DNA of 64,000 bases from Thermoflavimicrobium daqui (lineage in GTDB: Bacteria > Bacillota > Bacilli > Thermoactinomycetales > Thermoactinomycetaceae). The position numbers and the translations under genes are program-made. The first letter of the stretch is position 1, and every line of letters starts with the position of its first letter. A model generated the notes under the pieces. The model had not been told where the DNA came from. It ran no database searches and saw only the letters and a list, made by a program, of their open reading frames with translations. Positions 8,811 to 17,900 of this stretch are shown piece after piece. Location: the NCBI RefSeq assembly GCF_003313465.1, contig NZ_KZ845664.1, positions 248,001-312,000 on the forward strand, written 5' to 3'.

Positions 8811-9078
8811 GAAGTGAGGGCATGTTTTTGCCACGTGACTAATGATTCTTTCAAGGATGAGTCCGAGTCCGCTTCTGCTCATTCCATCAGATGGAACGCT
8901 GGGAGCTGTATGGAAGTAACACGCGGAAGTCATTGGGCTAAAAGCCCATCAGATTCCATTTACTTCCGCTAGGTAAGACATGATAGAAGTTCTTATAGGC
9001 TTTGCCTCTTAGAACTTCTTATCCCGTAGAGCGGGGCATGAGGTCGACTGAGTCGAAAAATGCCTTCCTTTCTTACCT
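8811..9078. repeat. Hairpin-rich repeated element, possible structured RNA
   Basis: A gene-free block whose ends pair imperfectly (GGCATGTTTTTG at 8819-8830 with CGAAAAATGCC at 9054-9064). Inside are TTCCAT/ATGGAA (8882-8896); a perfect 8-bp arm GCGGAAGT/ACTTCCGC (8923-8930, 8962-8969) enclosing TGGGCT-AAA-AGCCCA (8934-8948); AGAAGTTCT/AGAACTTCT (8985-8993, 9011-9019) enclosing AGGC/GCCT; CCCG/CGGG (9023-9035); and TCGACTGAGTCGA (9044-9056). AGGTAAG (8971-8977) can pair with CTTACCT (9072-9078), which crosses the outer stem. Part of it recurs inverted at 19061-19084. It ends upstream of the lysine riboswitch and is unrelated to it. Confidence 0.5.
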
Positions 9079-9249
9079 ATTTTTGGTTAGTCAACACTCC
9101 TGCCAAAATAGTATAGTTATGATATGAAAATAAAATTTACATGTTAAATAATAGTATTTGATTTTTTAATATAAATTAGTTATTTTATAGATATGACACA
9201 ATAATTGAATCGATAAATAATTAAATACAACACCCTAACACTACTCGAT

Positions 9250-9433
9250 GAAGTAGAGGAGCGACTTTTATTAGTACTCAAATAGGAGATATAGAGAAAT
9301 CGTTGATGATTTGATGAAAGGAAAAGTCGCCGAAGTCTTTCTAGCTTTCTCTAGGCTAGAGGATTGGGGCTATATCCGAATAGGGTATAGAACTGTCACG
9401 ATGATTTTCGAAGTAATCGTGGAGCGCTATTTC
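9250..9433 (+). promoter_or_regulatory. Lysine riboswitch (L-box) aptamer
   Basis: The conserved lysine aptamer signatures occur in order: GTAGAGGAGCGAC with a following TTAGTA (9253-9275), GATGAAAGGAAAAGTCGCCGA (about 9313-9333), and ACTGTCACGATG with a GGAGCGC 3' flank (9392-9427). Helix P1 forms between GAAGTAG (9250-9256) and CTATTTC (9427-9433). These match the Bacillus lysC leader family. Lysine binding would stabilise the aptamer and permit the downstream terminator to form, switching off the permease. It lies about 150 bases upstream of a gene of the expected function, which supports the call strongly. Confidence 0.92.
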
Positions 9434-9463
9434 AATGGAAGTATGGGGTACGGGTTTTTATAT

Positions 9464-9500
9464 AAAAAATGCCGTCCTATATTTTCGGACGGTATTTTTT
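9464..9500 (+). terminator. Riboswitch-controlled terminator
   Basis: GCCGTCC (9471-9477) pairs with GGACGGT (9487-9493), extended by the A-run before and followed by six T residues. It sits between the lysine aptamer and the permease and is the expression platform. Confidence 0.9.
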
Positions 9501-9584
9501 ATTTATATAAACCTATTATATGAATGAATAAAAGTAATATTGAATTAAGAAACTAGAAATCATCAAGATGAAAGGTGAAAAGTG

Positions 9585-11036
9585 ATGGAGAGTACAGGAC
9601 AAACCAGCTTACAGCGGAAATTAAAAACAAGACACATGTCCATGATAGCCATTGGGGGAGCGATCGGAACTGGATTATTTGTCGCAAGTGGGAAAGTGAT
9701 TCATGATGCTGGACCGGGTGGGGCATTGGTTTCCTATATTGTCATTGGTATTATGGTTTACTTCTTAATGACGAGTCTTGGAGAATTAACTACTTTTATG
9801 CCAGTATCTGGATCATTCAGCACATATTCAACTAAATTTGTTGACCCTGCTTTAGGTGTTGCTTTAGGTTGGAACTATTGGTATAACTGGGCTATTACTT
9901 TGGCAGTAGATATTGCCACTGGTTCGATGCTTATGGAATATTGGTTTGATAGTGTCGATTCGATAGTGTGGAGTGCTTTATTTCTTATTCTATTATTTGG
10001 ATTAAACTATATATCGGTCAAAGGATATGGGGAGTCTGAATATTGGTTTGCTTTTATCAAAGTAGCAACTGTCGTTATTTTTTTGATTATCGGAGTATTA
10101 ACGATTATCGGACTAATGGGTGGAGAGGCAGTCGGATTTAAAAACTTTACTTTAGATGATGGTCCTTTTCATGGAGGGTTTTTCGCTATCTTAGGTGTAT
10201 TTATGGTTGCTGGATTTTCCTTTCAGGGAACGGAGATTGTTGGCGTAGCCGCTGGTGAAAGTGAAGATCCCAAGAAAAGTGTACCAAAATCAGTAAAGCA
10301 AGTGTTTTGGAGAATCCTACTTTTCTATATTTTGGCAATTTTAGTAATTGGATTATTAATTCCTTATAATGATCCTAGGTTGTTAAATGAAAGTGAAAGT
10401 GTGGCATATAGTCCGTTTACCCTGGTATTTGATCGAGCTGGTTTGGCATTTGCAGCTTCTGTCATGAATGCGGTTATACTTACATCTGTGTTATCTGCTG
10501 GAAATTCTGGTATGTATGTGGCAACACGGATGTTATGGAGCTTAGCAAAAGAGGGACAAGCACCAAAGATTTTTGCAATGTTAAATAAACGTAGTATCCC
10601 AGTTCCTGCCCTTCTTTTGACGACACTCGTAGGTGCCTTAACTTTCTTATCCTCTTTATTCGGTGATAAAACGGTATACACTTGGTTGATTAATGCTTCG
10701 GGTCTTTCTGGTTTTATCGCTTGGGTAGGGATTGCGATCTGTCATTATCGATTCCGAAAAGCTTATGTAGCACAAGGTTTAGACTTGAATGATTTACCAT
10801 ATCGTGCAAAATGGTTTCCTTTCGGCCCTATCTTTGCCTTTGCTTTATGTATGATTATTATTCTAGGGCAAAACTATGAAGCCATTTTACAAGGTAAATG
10901 GTTGGATGTGATGTCAACCTATATTACACTCCCCATCTTTTTACTAATTTGGTTGGGCTATAAATTTGCAAAGAAAACAAAAGTGGTCCCCATTGATCAG
11001 ATCGATTTTGATGCGATTAGAAAAGAGATGAAATAA
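9585..11036 (+). CDS. lysP: Lysine-specific permease (APC family)
   Basis: Proton-coupled amino acid importer of the APC/AAT family in the cytoplasmic membrane, about 483 residues with roughly 12 hydrophobic segments, the family norm. The N-terminus carries the LysP-like signature RHMSMIAIGGAIGTGLFVASG, whose Gly-rich unwound part of helix 1 forms the substrate site. This is followed by DAGPGGALVSY and GELTTFMPVSGSF. The frame includes GTG 9582, but ATG 9585 is placed better behind AAAGGTGA. Specificity for lysine is inferred from the lysine riboswitch directly upstream as well as from sequence. The transcript ends at a terminator at 11094. Nothing links it functionally to the NRPS genes that follow, whose predicted product contains no lysine. 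Confidence 0.92.
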   Translation: MESTGQTSLQRKLKTRHMSMIAIGGAIGTGLFVASGKVIHDAGPGGALVSYIVIGIMVYFLMTSLGELTTFMPVSGSFSTYSTKFVDPALGVALGWNYWYNWAITLAVDIATGSMLMEYWFDSVDSIVWSALFLILLFGLNYISVKGYGESEYWFAFIKVATVVIFLIIGVLTIIGLMGGEAVGFKNFTLDDGPFHGGFFAILGVFMVAGFSFQGTEIVGVAAGESEDPKKSVPKSVKQVFWRILLFYILAILVIGLLIPYNDPRLLNESESVAYSPFTLVFDRAGLAFAASVMNAVILTSVLSAGNSGMYVATRMLWSLAKEGQAPKIFAMLNKRSIPVPALLLTTLVGALTFLSSLFGDKTVYTWLINASGLSGFIAWVGIAICHYRFRKAYVAQGLDLNDLPYRAKWFPFGPIFAFALCMIIILGQNYEAILQGKWLDVMSTYITLPIFLLIWLGYKFAKKTKVVPIDQIDFDAIRKEMK

Positions 11037-11093
11037 GAGGAAAAATAGGTTGAGATGATCTTCCGATTGGCTTCCCTTTCTAAAATTGCTATT

Positions 11094-11130
11094 AGGCACG
11101 CTTTGGCATTGAGTCAAAGTGTGTCTTTTT
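11094..11130 (+). terminator. Intrinsic terminator after lysP
   Basis: AGGCACGCTTTG (11094-11105) pairs with CAAAGTGTGTCT (11115-11126, one G-T wobble), followed by TTTTT. Confidence 0.85.
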
Positions 11131-11338
11131 GTATATCTTCCTTGGCTGGTGATAAAAGACAACTCACTACTTGGATTTACGAAAATCTCTAATATGACTA
11201 TAAATGGATTATAGTAACAATAAATATTTTCTAATTAATGGAATGCACTTTTAAAAAACGATTGATTATTTTAACTATTTCTAATTAATTATACTATATT
11301 TATATTATAAATTGGGTCAGTTATATATAAAAAGTATA

Positions 11339-11367
11339 TTGACAATCTATTTTGTTTTTAATAGTAT
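11339..11367 (+). promoter_or_regulatory. Sigma-A-type promoter upstream of the NRPS locus
   Basis: A perfect TTGACA (11339-11344) and TAGTAT (11362-11367) are separated by exactly 17 bases in very AT-rich DNA. It is the best promoter match seen in the 11131-11911 gap and would give an unusually long leader of about 540 bases before the first synthetase. That leader contains a terminator-like hairpin (11813) and a short frame (11561), so it may be regulated. Confidence 0.55.
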
Positions 11368-11560
11368 AAAGTAAAATTTAATTTGATATTTTCAAGGGGA
11401 TTATATTGGTTTGTGTAGAAGTTCTTGTTTTATCTAGGTTTGTTGTGCATATATTTTGTTTGTGAATTATTCAATTTGTATTTTGTATAAAAATAATATC
11501 AATTAAAATTTAAATTATAAAATAGATAAAGGGATGAAGGTGTGATAAAAATATACCGAA

Positions 11561-11794
11561 GTGAGATGGCGAGATTTGTATCATTTAGAAACTGGAGAAA
11601 AGAGGCCTATTTTTGACTTATGTAAGTGGATATATGACAGTAGATCTTTTAGTGGTCATTCCAAGCAAATGATAAATGACAATATGGATGATACATGGAG
11701 CAAATTTTGGAGTGTGATACATGATTCGACACCCTTTGTACTATGGCTAAGAGCGAACTATTCTTATGTAGGATCAGCTTTTGGCATGAAGTGA
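11561..11794 (+). CDS. Doubtful small ORF in the NRPS leader
   Basis: A 77-codon frame from GTG 11561, tryptophan- and tyrosine-rich, with no convincing ribosome site. Other frames in the same stretch also give short protein-like runs (for instance one ending in NWRKEAYF, and another containing YVSGYMTVDLLVV). The region could therefore be a decayed gene rather than an intact one. No family is recognised. Its position between a good promoter and a terminator-like hairpin is the only support. Confidence 0.2.
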   Translation: MRWRDLYHLETGEKRPIFDLCKWIYDSRSFSGHSKQMINDNMDDTWSKFWSVIHDSTPFVLWLRANYSYVGSAFGMK

Positions 11795-11812
11795 GTTCGA
11801 AAACGATTAAGT

Positions 11813-11833
11813 TAGAGGGAATCCTCTATTTTT
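11813..11833 (+). terminator. Terminator-like hairpin 79 bases before the first NRPS gene
   Basis: TAGAGG-GAAT-CCTCTA is followed directly by TTTTT. It is short, but has all elements of an intrinsic terminator. It lies inside the leader between the TTGACA promoter and the synthetase start, so it would either end an upstream transcript or act as an attenuator. Confidence 0.5.
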
Positions 11834-11854
11834 CGTATGGATTAAAAGCGTATA

Positions 11855-11864
11855 TATGTACATA
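11855..11864. promoter_or_regulatory. Palindromic candidate operator TATGTACATA
   Basis: A perfect 10-base palindrome sits in AT-rich DNA between the leader hairpin and the ribosome site GGAGGG (11899-11904) of the first synthetase, next to possible -10 sequence TACTAT. It could mark a second, proximal promoter with its operator. Support is positional only. Confidence 0.25.
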
Positions 11865-11911
11865 AATTACTATATATTGGTAACGGATTATATTGTTCGG
11901 AGGGTACATAG

Positions 11912-14900
11912 ATGAATTTACATCATCCGCCGTTGTCGGTTTCACAAAAGGCACTTGCTTATTGGAGAAAAGTATTAAGTGATGCTACGGTTTTACAGTT
12001 GCCAACTGATTTTCCACGCTTAGCTAACACTTCTTATCGATCAGCAACTTTTGAAAAGGAAATTCCTTTTTATCTGATTCAAAAAATCCAACAGATTAGT
12101 CAGGAAGAATCGATCGAAGTTTCTGTAGTATTGTTTTCTATTTTTCAAATATGGATGAGTCGTTATAGCGGTCAAAAAGACTTTGTTGTAAGTGGCAGTC
12201 TCTGTGAAGAAGTAGAAAATCAACAGTCTGCTAATTTGCTTCCTTATCGGGTTACATATAAAGGGAATCCAAAGTTTCGTGATTGGCTGTGGAAAATAAA
12301 CCAACTGGTATCAGAAACAAATAGCCACCTCATCGATCCGTTTTCCGTTGACTTACAAGATCTACAGCTTGAAAGTGAAGAATATACTTCTTTTTTCAAA
12401 ATCCAATTTGTTTGGAATGAGTCAGACAATTTCAAACCACTTCATCTATCATGTGACCTCAAGTTATCGATACATGTAAGACAGGATAATTGGGTAGCTC
12501 GATTAACTTATAACCAAAGTCTATGGGCAGAAAATACGATTTACCGCATGGTTAAGCATTTTGAAAGGCTACTACAGGAAATTACTGATAGCTCGGATAG
12601 AACAATTCATCACATTCCTATTTTGACAAATGAAGAGGAAGATTTATTTTATAAATGGAATCAGACAAAAATGGATTACCCGCAGGATCGGCTTGTTTAT
12701 GAGTGGATAGAAGAGTGGGCTCGTTTATGTCCAGATAGAGTAGCTGTTTCTATGGATGGAAGCGTATTGACATATCGCGAGTTAAATGAAAAAGCGAATC
12801 AATTGGCAAGGCATCTACGGAAAATAGGAGTGAGTCCCAATCAATTTGTAGCAGTGTGTATGGAACGTTCTTTTGAGTTATTAATCAGTTTATTAGCTAT
12901 TTTAAAAGCTGGTGGAGCATATGTTCCCATTGATCCTAAGTATCCGAATGAACGAATTACCTATATGCTACGCGACTTAGGGACATCTGTAAGATTAACG
13001 GAGTCAAAAGTGGCTCAAAAAGTAGAAGAGTTAAGTAAAGAGTGTATTTGTATCGACAAACAATGGACGATGATATCCAATGAAAGTACAGAAAATCTTA
13101 AGCTAAATCATACAACCGATCAACTTGCTTATCTCATTTATACCTCCGGATCGACAGGTCAACCTAAAGGCGTGATGATTAATCATCGTTCCTTACTAAA
13201 TCTAATTTTCTGGCATCGAAAGGCTTATCAGTTAACCGAACAAGACCGGACTACATTGCTTGCCGGGGTTGGTTTTGATGCTTCTGTTTGGGAAATATGG
13301 CCGACATTATCGGCGGGGGCTTGTTTAATAGTTCCAGATGAAGAAATACGGGTCAATCCCATCGCACTAAAAGAATGGTTAATTCAAAATGAAATTACGA
13401 TCAGTTTTTTACCAACGCCCCTTTTAGAGAGCATGCTTTTCTTAGACTGGCCTAAGCAAGTTAAATTACGTAAATTATTAACGGGTGGAGATCAACTTCG
13501 GTACTATCGACCGGTAGATTTCCCAGTTGATGTAATAAATCACTATGGCCCAACTGAGAATACAGTAGTTACCACAGCTGTAGAAGTACCCAAGGGAGCA
13601 ATCCATCAACAAAAGCCTGCGATTGGATACCCGATTTCAAATACGGAAGTTTATGTATTAGACGAATACCTTCAACAAGTACCCATTGGTGTTTTTGGTG
13701 AACTGTATGTAGGGGGAGCTGGTTTAGCTCAAGGATATTGGAATCGGGAAGATTTGACCAAGGAACGTTTTATTTCTCATCCATTTCAAAAAGACAAGAA
13801 AGCAAAACTTTATCGTACTGGTGACATTGTTCGTTTTTTACCTGATGGTAATCTAGAGTTTTTGGGACGAATGGATCACCAAGTAAAAATTCGTGGATTT
13901 CGTATCGAGTTAAGTGAAATCGAGACTGTTTTAAGTCAACACCCATTGATTAAGGAAACATTAGTAATCCCCTATACAGAGGATAGGACTGGTGAAAAAC
14001 AGCTAGTAGCTTATATCGTAACTTCAAGTGGTCAAGAAGCGGATTGGAAAGCTTTTGTACAATCGAAGTTGCCCAATTATATGGTTCCAACTGCTTTTAT
14101 CGTATTAGAATCATTTCCACTTACACCTAATGGTAAAATCGATCGTCAAGCCTTACCAACTCTAAAGGATATAAGTAGTCAAATCTATATCGCTCCACAG
14201 ACTACACTCGAAAAAGAAATAGTCGATATTTGGTCAGAAGTGTTAGGGCATAAACCAATTGGTCTTCATGATGATTTTGTTTCTTTAGGTGGGCATTCTT
14301 TGCTAGCTGCACAAATCATGAATCGGATCAATCAACGTTATCATTTGAAATTACCTACAAGTATGATATTTGAGGCTTCGACAGTAAAACAGCTTTCTCA
14401 AGTGGTCAAAGAGAGACATCAAGACTTCAAAGAATATCGCTCCTCTCTACAAAAGATAGAGCGAGCACATAGTCATTCCTTTCCCATGTCTTTTGCGCAG
14501 CAACGATTATGGTTTCTCAATCGATTTATTAAGAATACAGCGACATATCATATCCCTTTTTTGTTACAGATGAAGGGAAGGTTAAATATCATGGCACTTC
14601 GACAAAGCTGTGATCAGTTAGTCGAGCGCCATGAATCATTACGAACTCTTTTTAAAGAGATAGAAGGGCAAACGGTTCAAATTATTCAAAACCAAATTTC
14701 CTTTGGTTGGATTATGAAAGATTTTCGAATGGTTAATAATCCGAAAGAGATGGCAATGAATTGGATTGAGCAGGAAGCACATGCTGAATTTGATTTAGAG
14801 CAAGGACCCTTATTGCGAATCAGTCTGCTTCGTATTGCGGAAGAGGAATGGTTGTTGTTATTAAATATGCACCATATTATTTCGGATGGCTGGTCAATGG

Positions 14901-17900
14901 GAGTTTTACTTCAGGAGCTATTTCAACAATACAATGCTATTATTCAAGGAAGGAAGGCAAACTTATCGGATATTCCGATTCAATATGTAGACTATACAAT
15001 TTGGCAGAAAAAAGAGAAGTTCCATAAACAGTTAGCATATTGGAGACAAAAGTTAGCTAACGTTCCCGTTTTAGAGCTTCCTACCGATCATATTCGTCCT
15101 TCTGAGCAGACGTATCACGGAGAATCTTATTCGATAAATTTACCGAACCGGCTTGTACAAGGCTTGAAAAAGATGAGCCAACAAGAAGGTACCACCTTAT
15201 TTATGACTTTATTAGCCGCATTTAAAGTAATGTTGTATCGATATACAGGGCAAACAGACCTAGCAGTAGGAAGTCCAGTTGCCGGTCGGAATCATCCAGA
15301 ATTGGAAAAAGTAATTGGTTTTTTTGTGAATACACTCGTTCTTCGAACCCAATTCTCTGGTAATTTCCGGTTTAAAGAGTTACTTCAACAAGTTCGAGAC
15401 GTAGCGATTGAAGCTTATGATAACCAAGATATCCCGTTTGAACAGGTTGTACATAATATACAGCCTGAAAGGAGTCTAAGTCATTCTCCACTTTTTCAAG
15501 TCATGTTTGGATTTCAAGATATGCCAGAAGTAAGTGAAAGTGTAGCTGGGTTACAGGTTGAGTCATTAGGGTTACAGCAAAAAACGGCTAAATTTGATTT
15601 AACACTGATGATGTATCAGAAGCAGGAACAACTGATTGCTACATTTGAATATAGTACCGATTTATTTGTAGAAAGTACGATTCAGCGGATGGCAGCTAAT
15701 TTTATCACCCTCTTAGAAGGGATATTAGATCATCCAGAATGTACGATTAGTCACTTGCCACTACTTAGCCAACAAGAGCAAAGACAGCTAAAAGCATGGA
15801 ACGATAATAGGAGTATGATTCCTCATATTTGCATGCATGAATGGTTTGAGCAACAAGTTAAACGGACTCCAGATCAGATAGCGATTAGATCTGAAAAAGA
15901 GGATTGCTCTTATTTAGAGTTAAATATGCGAGCTAATCAACTGGCACACTATCTACAAAGCCTTGGTGTTGGACCAGAAGTGGCCGTCGGAATTTGTATG
16001 CAGCGCTCTGTTGATCTGATCGTAGGGATGTTAGGTATTTTAAAAGCGGGTGGAGCTTATGTTCCGCTTGATCCAGCCTACCCGAAGGATCGTATTGCTT
16101 ATATGGTAAATGACTCGCAGATTACGGTTCTTCTCACGGAAGCAAGTTTGCTTTCATCATTACCTCTGAATAACACAAGGACTGTTTGTATCGATCGAGA
16201 TTGGCCGCTGATCGATCAGCACAGTAACGAAAATGGCCAATGTCAAATCCATCCTAAAAACTTGGCATACATGATTTATACTTCTGGTTCTACGGGCAAG
16301 CCTAAAGGGGTTATGATTGAACATCATAGTGCTGTTGCTTTAATTTCTTGGGTACAACAAGAGTTTGTACCGGAGGAATTGCAAGGAGTTCTTGCTGCCA
16401 CTTCTGTTTGCTTTGATTTATCTGTGTTTGAAATATTTGTCCCATTATGCTGTGGTGGTACAGTCATTTTAGCAGAAAATGCACTTGAATTACCCTATTT
16501 ATCTGCTCGTCATCAAGTCACATTGGTAAACACAGTGCCTTCTGCTGCGAAAGAACTCTTAAAAATGAATGGGTTTCCAGAGTCAGTCAAAGTAGTGAAT
16601 CTAGCTGGAGAACCACTCCCGCTTACTCTGGTTCAACATTTGTACCAATATGGAGTTCAAAAGGTATATAATCTCTATGGTCCATCAGAGGATACAACTT
16701 ATTCTACCTATGCATGGATTAAAGCGGATGAAAAACGTAGTCCTGTAATTGGTCTCCCTATTACTAATACACAAGCTTATGTATTAGATGCACACTTACA
16801 GCAAGTACCGATTGGTGTACCAGGTGAGTTATATCTTGGAGGGGCTGGATTAGCTAGAGGTTACTTGAATAATCCCGACTTAACGGCTGAACGTTTTATA
16901 TCAGTTAGTGTGCACGATGAGCCAGTCAAACGTGTTTATAAAACAGGGGATTTAGTACGATATCGTGATGATGGTAATCTGGAATTTTTGGGACGTACTG
17001 ATTATCAAGTAAAAGTTCGAGGTTTTCGAATTGAACTAGGAGAAATTGAAACTCATCTTAGGCAACATCCAGAAGTTCAAGAGGTCGTTGTGGTAGTTAG
17101 AGAAGATCAACCTGACGAAAAAAAATTAGTGGCATACCTTGTTTTAAAAGATGAAAAAGAGATGAGCATAAACGATTGGCGAAAATATTTGAAGAAAAGG
17201 CTACCCGATTATATGATCCCAGTCGCTTTTGTCATCCTAAAACAAATGCCACTTACACCCAATGGAAAGATTGATCGAAAAAAACTACCAGCACCTAAAT
17301 GGAATCGTTCTGAGCTAGGCATGCGCTACCAAGCCCCACAAACTCCTCTCGAAAAAGACTTGGCTGATATTTGGTGTCAGGTATTAAATGTTGACAATGT
17401 AGGAGTTTATGACAGCTTTTTTGCTTTGGGTGGGGATTCAATTTTATCTTTACAAGTGATTGCTCTTGCTAATCAAAAAGGAATTTATCTAACACCTAGA
17501 CATTTTTTTGAGTATCAGTCCATTGCTGAGTTAGCTAAGGTGGTCGCAGAGGAAGAAATTCCTATTCAAGCGGAACAAGGGGTGGTAACTGGAGATATTT
17601 TTCTCACTCCAATTCAACATTGGTTTTTTGAGCAGAGTATCCCCAATCGCCATAATTGGAATCAGTCCATTCTGATGAAACTACATTCTAATATTGATTT
17701 TTCGTTACTACAACAAGCTTGGAGTTGGGTGATACAACATCATGATACTTTACGCCTCCGCTTTGCCAAAGAAAAGCACGGCTTTAGGCAATGGAATGCC
17801 GCGGAGGAGAAGGGGCTGGTTTTTCATCGGATTGATGGGTCGAGTATACCGCTTTCACATCGACAGCAGTTTTTGGAACAGGAGCGAAAGAAAGCTGAGA

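Noticed and set aside
9250-9500. T-box leader as an alternative for the permease control region
   Set aside because: There is no T-box core consensus near the terminator; the lysine aptamer motifs fit much better.
9311-9523. A 70-codon plus-strand frame before the lysine permease
   Set aside because: It lies across the lysine riboswitch aptamer and its terminator; the base conservation is that of the RNA, not of a protein.
11912-12620. A lipo-initiation (starter) condensation domain that would acylate residue 1
   Set aside because: The N-terminal lobe and HHxxxDG are absent, so catalysis is not expected.
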